Source: Nectonema munidae (lineage: Eukaryota; Nematomorpha; Nectonematoida; Nectonematidae). From it: a DNA stretch of 64,000 nt. The position numbers were made by a program, and so were the translations under genes. The stretch covers positions 495,001-559,000 of the forward strand of contig JAUIRK010001055.1 of assembly GCA_030549495.1 (NCBI GenBank), given 5' to 3'. A model generated the notes under the pieces. The model saw nothing but the letters and a program-made list of their open reading frames with translations. It was not told where the DNA came from and did not search any database. Below, one piece after another: positions 45,566 through 55,718 of the stretch (the stretch's first letter is position 1; the number at the start of each line of letters is the position of its first letter).

Positions 45566-47098
45566 TCAAAAACGAATGTTAAGTTCAAGCCCATTTTTAA
45601 TCTCTTTTGCGTTGTTCGTCGGGGGATTAGTTGGTGACTCGACTGTCACTACTTCGAAGATCAATTGGATGAATCGAGTCATTGAATTGCTCATGGAAGT
45701 AACAAAGGCAGGCTTCTTTTTCCACTTAACGAACAAGAAGTACACAGGAATGCCCGTCAAGAGAATTCCATATCCTACAACCGCATCCAACAGCTTATCC
45801 CATAACGGCAAGACAATCAAGATGATACAACAAATGAGGAAGAAGATATGCAGCGCTATCGGCAGTTTTATTGGTCTTTCCAAAGACTTCTTTTGGAAGC
45901 GCATCTTGATTAGGCCGAAGATCACGCTAGCGACAATGAAGTAGTAAGTGAAGCTGAGATAGTTTATCAAATTTTTGGTTCCTTTGACGAAAACATATGG
46001 CAAAGAGAGGGCAGACATGATTATTATGGCGCAGAAGGGAGTCAGGCGTTTTTTGTGAATCATTGACACAAATAGCGGCAGGTGGCCTTCTTGCCCACCC
46101 ATGTAGAATAGACGTCCAGTGGTGAATAGTGTGCCATGAGCACTTCCAAAGGATGACATCGCAACCAAAAGTGGCATTATGATATTTATGCTGTAAAAGA
46201 GATAATTTGTATTTTTGGGAAAAAGGTATGAGACACAGTCAAAAGCCAACGCGTTGGAAGAAAGCACCACGTCTTTGGATAATATCAATATGTATGAAAT
46301 ATTGATTAAGATGTAAACTATCGTGACCAGTGGCAGACCAATCACATTTGCTATCAATAGATTTCTAAAGGGATTCTGAATTTCTTCGTACACAAGGTTC
46401 AAAGATTTCCATCCACTGAATGCGAAGAGGCCGTTGTAGATGGCGAGGCAAATGTTAACGGGGCTTGAAGTTCCAACAAAAAAATCTTGGAAAACATCCC
46501 CTTTGCCCTTGTATATTTGCGATCCCGCCGCACCCATCAATCCTAGAATGGCAAAGAACTTGCTATACGTCAAGTAGTCTTGGACTTTGGTTGAGAGTTT
46601 AACACTTGCGCAATTGATTGCAGTCAAAGTCAACAGACACGCACAACCGATGAGTCTGGAGCTGAGTTCCAGCGTCGCTCTTTCAGGCGTCATTATAGAT
46701 AGGGATTGGCATGTCGTTTCTATAAAAGGACTCACGATGTATCTGCCAAAGGCGATCGCTAGATACGCTTGCGATACTGGCTTGATGATGACGATGTTGA
46801 CCCACAGGTATAGGAAAGCGGGCAGTTCTCCATACATATGCATCAAGTAGATGAATTCTCCGCCACTTTTGGGTATGGTTGTGGCTATTTCGGCGAAGCA
46901 AAGAGCTCCCAGTGTTGCGAACAAACCACAAATTATCCATACGATTAATGAAACTCCAAAGGAGCCTGACAATTCCAGGACATCGGTGGGAGCGATGAAG
47001 ATGCCAGAACCGATGATGATTCCAATCATCATGTTTATCGCATTCAATAGCGTGATACTCTTCTTTAATTCTACTTTTCCTTCATTTTTCGCTTCCAT
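45566..47098 (-). CDS. SLC7/LAT-type amino acid transporter, intronless, 510 aa
   Basis: A single uninterrupted frame with about 12 hydrophobic segments, the APC fold of heteromeric amino acid exchangers. TM1 contains IIIGSGIFIAP (about 28-37), the unwound substrate-binding motif. FAEIATTIPKSGGEFIYLMH and ELPAFLYLWVNIVIIKP are conserved LAT blocks. Cys130 (SPFIETTCQSLS) sits where light chains form the disulphide with an SLC3 heavy chain. TM6 includes FAFSGWKSLNLVYEEIQNPF (226-245), another hallmark. The later helices include GSAHGTLFTTGRLFYMGGQEG and SFTYYFIVASVIFGLIKMRF. The family exchanges neutral or cationic amino acids at the plasma membrane; the substrate cannot be fixed from sequence. 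The start context (AAAGATGG) is good. Lack of introns is unusual for SLC7 and could mean a retrocopy or intron loss. It is tail-to-tail with the aquaporin gene. Confidence 0.92.
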   Translation of the reverse strand: MEAKNEGKVELKKSITLLNAINMMIGIIIGSGIFIAPTDVLELSGSFGVSLIVWIICGLFATLGALCFAEIATTIPKSGGEFIYLMHMYGELPAFLYLWVNIVIIKPVSQAYLAIAFGRYIVSPFIETTCQSLSIMTPERATLELSSRLIGCACLLTLTAINCASVKLSTKVQDYLTYSKFFAILGLMGAAGSQIYKGKGDVFQDFFVGTSSPVNICLAIYNGLFAFSGWKSLNLVYEEIQNPFRNLLIANVIGLPLVTIVYILINISYILILSKDVVLSSNALAFDCVSYLFPKNTNYLFYSINIIMPLLVAMSSFGSAHGTLFTTGRLFYMGGQEGHLPLFVSMIHKKRLTPFCAIIIMSALSLPYVFVKGTKNLINYLSFTYYFIVASVIFGLIKMRFQKKSLERPIKLPIALHIFFLICCIILIVLPLWDKLLDAVVGYGILLTGIPVYFLFVKWKKKPAFVTSMSNSMTRFIQLIFEVVTVESPTNPPTNNAKEIKNGLELNIRF

Positions 47099-47099
47099 C

Positions 47100-48640
47100 T
47101 TTTATCTAAAATTTAAAACTATATTAAACAATTCTTGATGATGAATTTATTCAAGTCAATTTTTTTTTAATTTTTGATTTATATTTATAATTTGACACAT
47201 TTGTGCAAATTCTGCTTTATTCATACTTTTATTCTAGCATATCTGTAATAACTATATGCATGTGTCTAATTTTTGTTCAATATATAAATTTAAAATTTTT
47301 CTGCTCCTATATGGGATATCTGAAATGTTTGTTTTCACTACAAAAGAAAATCGTTTTTTTATTAAAAATTCTAATAAAATAGAAAGTTCTTACTGGTAGC
47401 TATGGAAGGGCGTAATCATATTATCAGTTCACCGGTCAGACATCTTGATACTTGGTAGCATTAAACAATTAATAGCTGGTTATATATTTAAAAAAATATT
47501 TAAGTTGACTTTTGTGAAACATCTTTTAGATGATTGCATAAGCTTGTTAATAATAATAATATTCATAGAAAACCGATAAAAATTTAATAGCACTAAAACT
47601 CCTTCCTGCTACTGCCTCCAGTCAGTTTAATGAAACACCATCATCTAATTTTTGACTTAGCATTTTCAATATTAAATAGGTCTATCGGGCACAATTAGCT
47701 ACCGTTGACCCACCAAAAAAAATTTTAATTATTAAAAAGAAGTATTGTTTTAAATGACTTAGAGGTTGTATGAAAATTTATCCAAAATGAGATTTATTTT
47801 GAAAACCAGAGCCTGAAAGGGTTAGACAATCAATCATCGTGAACTATTTTTGAAGTTATATTCAATATTTTTACGAGATGTTAGAAAGTTTAATCTATGT
47901 CCTTTTTTAAACAAAAGTTTCAATGACTCGATGTCCACATTGTATCTCATTATCAAATATGAAATGAGTATTGTCGATTTTATTCTAAATTTGAAAAAAA
48001 AGTAAAAGTATGTCAACGCCAAATTTTGATTGACATTTTTGCACTGAGAAAACTTATTCTGGATTGGAATTCAGCAGCATGGTCGATTTATTAAAAAAAA
48101 TATTTTATTTATGAATAATAATTTTGTAGACAACTTTATGATTTATCAGAATTTTGATTGGAATGAATTTTAAGTTAAGCAACGTTGAACACTAATACTT
48201 CGTCTTAATCCACTATAACCAGAGATCATTCGAAATCCATTCTTTTCATCGTTTTTTAAGGTTCTCTTGTCCCCCTATTTTTATAATATCCAAATCAAAC
48301 ACTGTGCATTATTTATTATAAAAAAGCAACAATAACCTTTTCCCACATTTAATCCCAGTGCCAACAGCTGAATCTCACACAAGTAAAATTCTTCGTTTAA
48401 CTCAAAGTTGGATGATGAGTGGAAATTCCATCTAACTCGAAGTAATTCATGCGTGTCTTGGTACCAAATTACATGCGTTGAACTTCGGTTTAACTCGTAC
48501 TCCAACTTCAATTATTCTCAATGCTCTGTGTGAATTGCCATCCATCGTCACATTTAAAAGAATAAATAATTTCGTCTTTGAATTGAGTACTATCTTTATT
48601 TTTTCTTGCTTTTCAGGCCTGATTTTATAATTAAATAAAA
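47100..48640. other. Upstream region of the transporter; nothing recognised
   Basis: AT-rich, with only short ORFs (47834-48022 and 48281-48511) that show no domain. It may hold the promoter of the minus-strand transporter, but I see no clear TATA or initiator arrangement. Confidence 0.35.
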
Positions 48641-48641
48641 T

Positions 48642-48716
48642 GGGCGTGAGTAAGATTGGTTAGATACTGGGTTTCCATAACTCAAGGTGTTGGGTTCGAT
48701 GCCGCATCTAGCCTAC
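48642..48716 (+). repeat. tRNA-derived SINE head, copy 2
   Basis: GGGCGTGAGTAAGATTGGTT, then TTGGGTTCGATGCCGC, has a good B-box (GGTTCGATGCC) and spacing like a tRNA. It aligns with the copy at 10479-10546. The downstream stretch (48717-48800) could be SINE body. Confidence 0.5.
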
Positions 48717-49269
48717 TTTCCTCATAGCTACGCAATTGTGCCTTCTTGATGAAAACACCCCATGCTAACTTTACCTTTACCTATAGATGTAAATATGTAT
48801 TTTTTAATGGCTTAAAAAAGAAATATCACGGCTCATACTTGAAATTTAGTGTTACTGCATTAACGTGTGGGGAAGAGGAACCTAAATGTCTTTTGTGTTC
48901 TGAAGTATTAACATCTAATTTTCTAAAGCCGGGCAAGTGAAGCTTGAACTGGAAATGAAGCACACGAGTTCAGTAAACAAAACTATTGACTATTTTAGCA
49001 TCAAGCCGAACGATTGCCGAAATTCTGGTTTGATAAAATAGGAATGTTTATGCAAAGTATTAAGTGTGGTTTGAATGCCTTCTATAAAGTTCCAAAAAAT
49101 ATCTGTTGTTAAAAAGTCTCACAACATAGGAGAACAATTTGTATTACCTTGCTGCAAAGATATCATATTGAATGTGCTAAGAAATTCTGAACTTGTAAAG
49201 TTGAAGCTACAGTTATTAGTTAGATATAGTTAAGATACAGTTATTTCAAGGCTAATGGGAGATGTCTGA

Positions 49270-49811
49270 TGACATGATATCAGAAGTGGTTTTGTTTTGT
49301 ACAATTAATAGCCAAAAGAACTGTCGTATTTCTGGATCTTTTATTCGAAATCACAGTTATCGCTCTCTTTCCTTTTTTTGATCACGCATAAGATCTCGTT
49401 AGATGAAAATTGAAGCCAGATTCATCCAAAAAGATGTAAAAGTTGTGATCTTTTGGTGCGTTTCTCGTCATGAACAAAGCGTATTCTTGCCTCAACGTTA
49501 TGCTTCTTTCCATGTTTAACTGCTTCGATTTTCCTGCACGACTTTTTGAAAGTAATTTTAAATTTTTTTACCAGTTGATTAAGAATCGAAATCAAACTTA
49601 TTTCAAAATTGTATCAAGCTTTCAGTTTCTCTTTAATTTCTGGTAGTGTAATTGTTGTAATTTCTTCAACGAGCTTTTCAACATAACTCAGTTTCTCAGC
49701 TTCAAACGAACTTACTCTATGCCCGCCATGAATTCTGGTAACTCCATCGTTCTCATTGTTGCGATATACAATTGATTTAGCTGAAGAATACTTCAAAAAC
49801 AAAAGCTCCAC
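49270..49811 (-). pseudogene. Tc1/IS630-like transposase relic
   Basis: The first frame (49811-49614) is a paired HTH leader: FLKYSSAKSIVYRNNENDGV, GGHRVSSFEAEKLSYVEKLV, then EEITTITLPEIKEKLKA, as in IS630-type proteins. Downstream in other frames come EYALFMTRNAPKDHNFYIFL, then DESGFNFHLTRSYA (first catalytic aspartate, about 49420) and ISNKRSRNTTVLLAINC. The second and third catalytic positions are not found. It differs in sequence from the relic at 4028-4790, so it is a separate family. At least three frame breaks. Confidence 0.65.
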
Positions 49812-49859
49812 AGCGTCTTAATGCGTAAACCATCTTCTAACACCAAATCCAAAAGTTTT

Positions 49860-51188
49860 TTTTTCTGTTGATATACTTGACCAGTGAACAAAACAATCAA
49901 AAAGATGACAAAAAAACGAATAAGAAGATACAAAAGCACAAAAATGATTCAAACCACCAACAACCGCTTATATAGTTTATTCAGGAGAACCGATACCAAT
50001 ACACTTCCTCATGTTAAATTTTACAGAATTTAGAAAAATTTGTGCTTGTTTCAAAATTTTGATTCGATACTGTGATAACCAAACACATTTTTTGTTAGTC
50101 TTTTTTTTGTAACTAGTTACTAGGACATACATTTTAATAATTGTAAAACATTATACTAAGATTTATATGAAATTTAAGTAAATATCAGTTTTATCCCTAT
50201 ATTCACTTTTTAGGTCATAAAACATTTAAATTGTCCTATTCTTTTGTGATAATACATTTACATGAGTTAAAATTTATTTAATCAATATATCCTAAAATCG
50301 GCTAAAAGTCTCCCATAAAATTTGGAGCGAAAAATATTCTGAAAACATAACAAGACGCCCTTGGAATAAAAAAAAGATGCAGATAATAAAGTAAAAATAT
50401 GACGCAATTAAAATTGAAAAAGGGCGCTTTTAAAGTAAACATATGGTATATACCATATGCCGAAACTGTTGTATAGTTGTAGTATATGCCGAAACCGGTC
50501 TTTCACACAGTGTGCGCTTAATGATGAAGATCGCATACAAGAGAACTTACAATTTCTAGTTCAAAAGATTTTATAATCCTTTTTTTTTAAATAAACATTT
50601 TATACTCAACATGATTGAAGAAAGTATTATAAGCCAAAATATATTTTAAAAAAAATTCCATTTTTACTATATAGCCAATATATAACGATTTTCTGAAAAA
50701 ATTGTACAGAAATTTTTTTTATAAAAAAACTGACTTTGAGGCATACATCACTAATTCAATCGTCACTTACGAATTTTTTTAACCGTATTAGCCAAATGGG
50801 AGTACAGAAATAAAATAACAGGGTCGACTTGGAATAAAAACATTTATTTTAAATGGTGAAAATATTTTCGGAGACAGTTTTTAGACGCAAACACCTCATT
50901 TGATTTAAGCTTTCAAATATTTTCAAACTCTAAATGCGAAAACTGAATCCAAAAATGAAAGCAGCATCTTCAAATTGGTATAAAAACAGATATTTTATTT
51001 CAATTTCAAAAATATCTCTGCAGAGATTAGACGTAAACAACACATTTGATTGAAACTTATATGGATTTTCAAATCTGTAATGCAAAAAACCTGAAGCCAG
51101 AAATGAAACTAGCATGGTTGATTTGGTATAGAACTTATATTTCACGTAAAATTAGAGAGAATATTTTTGGATAAAGATATCACGGATA
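49860..51188. other. Non-coding stretch with a SINE fragment
   Basis: Contains the 50489-50553 fragment of the SINE described at 43605 and a short palindrome CATATGGTATATACCATATG (50441-50460). No gene is supported. Confidence 0.4.
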
Positions 51189-51190
51189 TA

Positions 51191-51479
51191 CAGTAGACCC
51201 TCGTTAAGTCGGACTACATGGGGGAGAAGCATGTCCCACATAACAGAGGGTCTACTATATACATATATAATATATAGGGTAGAAAAAAATATTTCAAATT
51301 GGACAAATTTATAGCCACAATAAGCTGTGGAATAACGTCAAAATTTAGAATGACCGCGAACTACCTATGGAGTAAAAAAAATAAAATGGCTGCTTGTAAG
51401 CCAAAGCGAAATTAAAAAAACATTTGTATTCTCGGTCACGGTCCGAGTTATCAGTGTCGGAGTTAACGAGGGTCTACAG
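51191..51479. repeat. Tigger-type MITE (TA-flanked)
   Basis: The ends are CAGTAGACCCTCGTTAAGTC (51191) and, reversed, CTGTAGACCCTCGTTAACTC (ending 51479), flanked by TA on both sides. A third end-like copy, ACAGAGGGTCTACTATATA, lies at 51235-51253. It is 289 bp with no ORF: a non-autonomous pogo/Tigger derivative distinct in sequence from the 1060-3799 element. Confidence 0.8.
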
Positions 51480-51732
51480 TATTAAGTTTTTATTTAACCT
51501 CTGCGTAGACAATAATCGTATCAAAAATTCAGAGTATATCTTTATCTATAAAATAAGAGTTCGAAAAAACAACGCCATGCAAATTTGAGAATTTTGAAAA
51601 AAAAAGTTTCAAATTGCAGATTTTAAATGAATAGAGCTTTCAAAATCATTAATTTTTGCACGTGAATAGAGTAAACAACGTTGAATGCGCAAATAAATTG
51701 ATTTTGAATTGAAACAGCAAAAATTTGATTAA

Positions 51733-51862
51733 CCCATTTACGGCCAATGTTCCTATTTTGGAATATAAGTAATTTCATCTTTGTCTGCTTTTTTCAATGA
51801 CTTTGAATATAAATCGTCTGTGTTTTTTTAGATATCGTCTGCTTTGCTTGGTCATAAATGGG
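51733..51862. repeat. piggyBac-type MITE, 130 bp (left member of a palindromic pair)
   Basis: TTAA (51729-51732 and 51863-51866) flanks CCCATTTACGGCCAATG at the left and CTTGGTCATAAATGGG at the right. TTAA targets and CCC ends are piggyBac features. The body holds TCGTCTG-type motifs (GCAGACGA reversed). Confidence 0.8.
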
Positions 51863-51884
51863 TTAACCATACTTCTTTTTATAA

Positions 51885-52014
51885 CCCATTTAAGACCAAG
51901 CAAAGCAGACGATATCTAAAAAAACGCAGACGATTTATATTCAAAGTCATTGAAAAAAGCAGACGAAGATGAAATTACTTATGTTCCAAAATAGGAACAT
52001 TGGTCGTAAATGGG
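51885..52014. repeat. piggyBac-type MITE, 130 bp (right member, inverted)
   Basis: A near-perfect reverse complement of 51733-51862, with a left flank ATAA (51881-51884) and right flank TTAA (52015-52018). Only 18-22 bp separates the two, so transcription or single-stranding would give a hairpin with 130-bp arms. The same orientation as this copy occurs at 3618-3744. Confidence 0.8.
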
Positions 52015-52019
52015 TTAAT

Positions 52020-53440
52020 GTACGAAAATGATTTTTTTGCTGATTGACTTTCGTTAGCAGATGCTCATCGCAAAACCTTCTCTATGCCACTGCTTCCGAC
52101 TTTCACAGGTTAAAATATGGCGATACCTTCTTCGTTTATGAGCGAGCAGTCAGGCTTGAAATACACTTACACTTATATGCCCATTATAATCGCCTTCAAA
52201 TTGCCAAACCTCAAATGTATTATGGAGACAAACTTACCGTTTTTGTTGCGTTCCTTTTTATTAGCAAGAAGTAAATGCTACTAGAAGGGTGAGACAGACA
52301 AAGTGAATAATTAATTCAACAACTCAAATTGTCAGGATTCCCAGTCACGCGATTAAGGATAAAACTTCTTCCGTTAAGGAGGGCAAACACGTACACGATC
52401 ATTTCGTTTATTTCACGCACCAAACCCTGCATGAATAAAGCATATGCACTTATTTGCCCGGGGGCAGGGAATGAAAAATACATATTTATTTGAAGCTCTG
52501 ACTTCCGATTAGCGCATTCCTTTCCCATTATTCTATTCACTACATCATTCTAGACTTCTGGAGGAGTATTTATACACGCCAAGCTTCAAGATGAGCAGCA
52601 CAATGAAATTTGCTCGTTTTTAAGCTTTGCTGTTTGTAGCATTGTTCTTTGTGGAACAGCTTCCCTTGCATCACGTTTATCGGTCTATCGATCCACAAAT
52701 ATGATATCAATAAAGTTAATTTCGGATATTATCGCGGTTCTCTCCGCCAATAAAGGAAAAAAGTGTCAAAAATTTTCATAAAATGTTACATTCAGAATCG
52801 AAAAATGGAAAATTTTCTGTAAAAAGTAATGTCATAAAGTGCATATAATTTTATTGTTGAAAAACTATACAAGCGAAATCATTATGAGATGTTCTGATAG
52901 TGTACAAAATATCTTGTCCTTGTATCCCTTTGGATTTGAACAATTTCGATCAGGCAATAATAACACTTTAGAGCGCAATTTAAAATTTAATATTAAATAC
53001 AAAAAACTTTTTAAATTATTCATGATGCTGATTTATTGAAAACTGTCAACATCTATTACTTCAGAAAGGAGAAAGTACATTTGACGCAATAAAACTGTAT
53101 TTTTGATTTTCAAAAAATATGAAATAAATGTAGATATTTTTGATTTTTTTACTGAACTTTGAGAAACGAAAATGGAAATATTTGTGAAATAAAACGTTGA
53201 AATTTCATTTGAAGCTACCACTTTAAATATAATTGGATTGAAAACTTCTAACTTAATTTTTTTACTGAACCCCCGAAACATGGCATTACATTTATATCAA
53301 AGTAAGCTTTAAAATGGCATTCTAATTTCATAGTAGGCTATAATTGAACAAATGATTGTTTTGCTCTTTAAAATTAAGAAAGAAATATCCATGGAATTAA
53401 ATATTTTTTTATAATCATTATATCTAACGTGTCTATTTAG
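52020..53440. other. Non-coding stretch; no gene recognised
   Basis: Overlapping short ORFs (52044-52274, 52316-52540, 52839-53039, 53033-53281) have no recognisable domain, splice pattern or homology by eye. Confidence 0.35.
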
Positions 53441-53442
53441 AG

Positions 53443-53791
53443 CAGTGTTTCCCAAACTGTGTGTCTCAAAAACTTTCCAAGTGTGTCGCAAGATTTTTTA
53501 CAAATAAAAGGATACAGTTATCCCTCAATTAACACGACATCGATTAACGCGGTTCAATTATTAAATTTTCAAAACTTTCTATTTTTAATTTGTTTTATTT
53601 TTTTCATTTTTTTAGAAAATTATTTTTTTTTCATTGCTTGTCGTCTTTGGACCCTCGATGGAATTTAATTTGTTCTCGAAAGCAAGCTCATTTGTCACAC
53701 TGAATAAAATTTTGTTGTTGCTTGGTGGTGTATCGCGGAATTTTTCTATGTAAAGAGTGTGTCGTGGCTCAAAAAAGTTAGGGAAACACTG
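53443..53791. repeat. hAT-type MITE with 8-bp duplication
   Basis: The ends are CAGTGTTTCCCAAACTGTG (53443) and, reversed, CAGTGTTTCCCTAAC (ending 53791). The flanks are ATTTAGAG (53435-53442) and ATTTAGGG (53792-53799), an 8-bp duplication with one mismatch. Inside, ACAGTTATCCCTCAATTAAC (53513-53532) looks like a nested Tigger-type end. A GTGTGTC motif recurs near both ends. No coding capacity is supported. Confidence 0.75.
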
Positions 53792-55124
53792 ATTTAGGGG
53801 ATGATGTAGTTTCAGGAATGCCACAAGCAGAATTTAGCCCGCTTCCTATCACTACTAACAATGTTCAAAGTGCCGCTAACTTGAGAGTTATTGATAAATT
53901 AAAAATTGAAATTTAAAGTTTTGTTTGCTTATTCTTATTGACTTAAAAATTCCCTACAAATTGATGTATAAAACATAGAAAATGGAAAAAATATGTATTC
54001 ATTCATTTTACACTCTAAAATATCCTGAAAATGGGAAAATCGTGCATATTTATATGAACATGCTGAAAACTTTCACTACACACATGTGTACTAAATTGAT
54101 AAAATTATATGACTTGCTAGAAGGTGTGGTAAAACACATGCATTGAGTTGCGATTTCTATACTTGAGTTAACATAAAACACCCCTCCACCTTTCAAAAAA
54201 TCAATAAAGGTAGCTGAAGACTACGCGCACATAACATAATTCGGTATGATAAATATCCATTTATTTTGGACAGTTTTCTTTTAAAATAATATATTTTAAA
54301 ATGGAAAAAAACTAAATTCTACCTTTGTCATAAGAAACTTTGAAAAAAGAATATAAATGCATGAGGTTAATTATTATGGGTATTTTTTGGAACTAAATAA
54401 AAGTTCACTGACCTCACATAAAAGCAGATTTTGCAAAAATAAAAATATTTTTTTTATAAAACCTGGCCTATTTTAACCACAAAGATTCAGCTTTCCAAAG
54501 ATATCATTTTCAACAAAAAAGATCTTCACGTTATGCTCTTGGAGAAGAGTGGTGCTACTTTTTCCACTTTCTTGTTATTTAGATCCTATCGTTTCCAGGA
54601 AATAAAACCGCAATTTCAAAGTTAAGTGTTTTGAACTTATGTGTAGAATTTTGAAATGGTGCTTTCAATATGTATGTGAAATATTGTTTGGAAATTATAT
54701 GTTAAATATGTTTTTTCATTATTTTACCATTGTAATATTTAAACATATGATAAGGTCTGGCAAGTTATCTCGCCGAAGGTCTTGCTAGACCTCAAATATA
54801 TATATCATTCGCTTGAAATTAGTATATTATGTATCAATTTAGTATAATTCAAAAATATCTTTTTTTTATTTCAAAAAAATATTTAAATAGTTCTTAAAAC
54901 AAACTCCAAAGAATTACTTTTGTTGACTTAGAACAAATTGCAAAGTTTTTTCTTCAATTTGAACCTTTAAAAATGCAAATAAAAATTCAAGAATCTTTTT
55001 TTTTGCAACTATAATTAATGTTCTCTGCCTTTCATAAAGTTCAATATTCAAATATGTCAGTTATGAATGTAGTCGTTTCAACATCTTTCAAAAATCACAT
55101 TTAACAAATAAATAAATAAATAAG

Positions 55125-55440
55125 AAATAGGAAGAAGAAGATTTATTTCGCATAACCAAAATTACAACGAGTATATCAATAAAATGAGAATAAACATTTA
55201 TTATGAGGTTGAGACTTGAGTCCTATAAGTAAAAATATGAAACTTCTGAAATGAAATCTTATAGGATTTCATATATGTGTTTTGTGGATTTATTATTAAA
55301 TGTGTATATATAGATATTAAGTATACAAAAAACATAAGACACAAAATGTATTACAATAAAAATATAAATTTATATATACATACAAAAATTAACTAAATAT
55401 AACGGCACAAGGATAAGATGAAAAATGTCATTGTTTTATA
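55125..55440 (-). repeat. Possible LINE 3' region
   Basis: AAATAAATAAATAAG followed by GGAAGAAGAAGATTTATTTC resembles the (GAA)n end of the LINE near 10942. The rest is AT-rich with a CTTATAGGA-type hairpin at 55219-55268. The call rests on the tail alone. The 53800-55120 stretch before it holds nothing I can identify. Confidence 0.3.
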
Positions 55441-55718
55441 AACATATTTTTCTTTTACAAAAGCAAAGTTGCTTAACAAATACTTCATCACTTCAAGAAA
55501 CAAAATTTCTATATTTTTAAAGAATGAATTTATAGTTGATTTGAAGCGAGTGATTTGTTAAAAGTTTCAAACCCACTTCTGAAATAGAAACTTGTTTCAT
55601 TTTATTCATTTTTTTATTTAAAAATTTCAAATTATCATGGTGGTCTCATTTAAAAAATTATTTACAATTTCAACCACACAACTGGCTTTTAAGCATTTTC
55701 TTAAAAAATTTCTTTTGA

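Noticed and set aside
45561-45944. 127-codon + ORF
   Set aside because: Antisense shadow of the SLC7 transporter; same for 46587-46850, 46683-46940 and 46851-47138.
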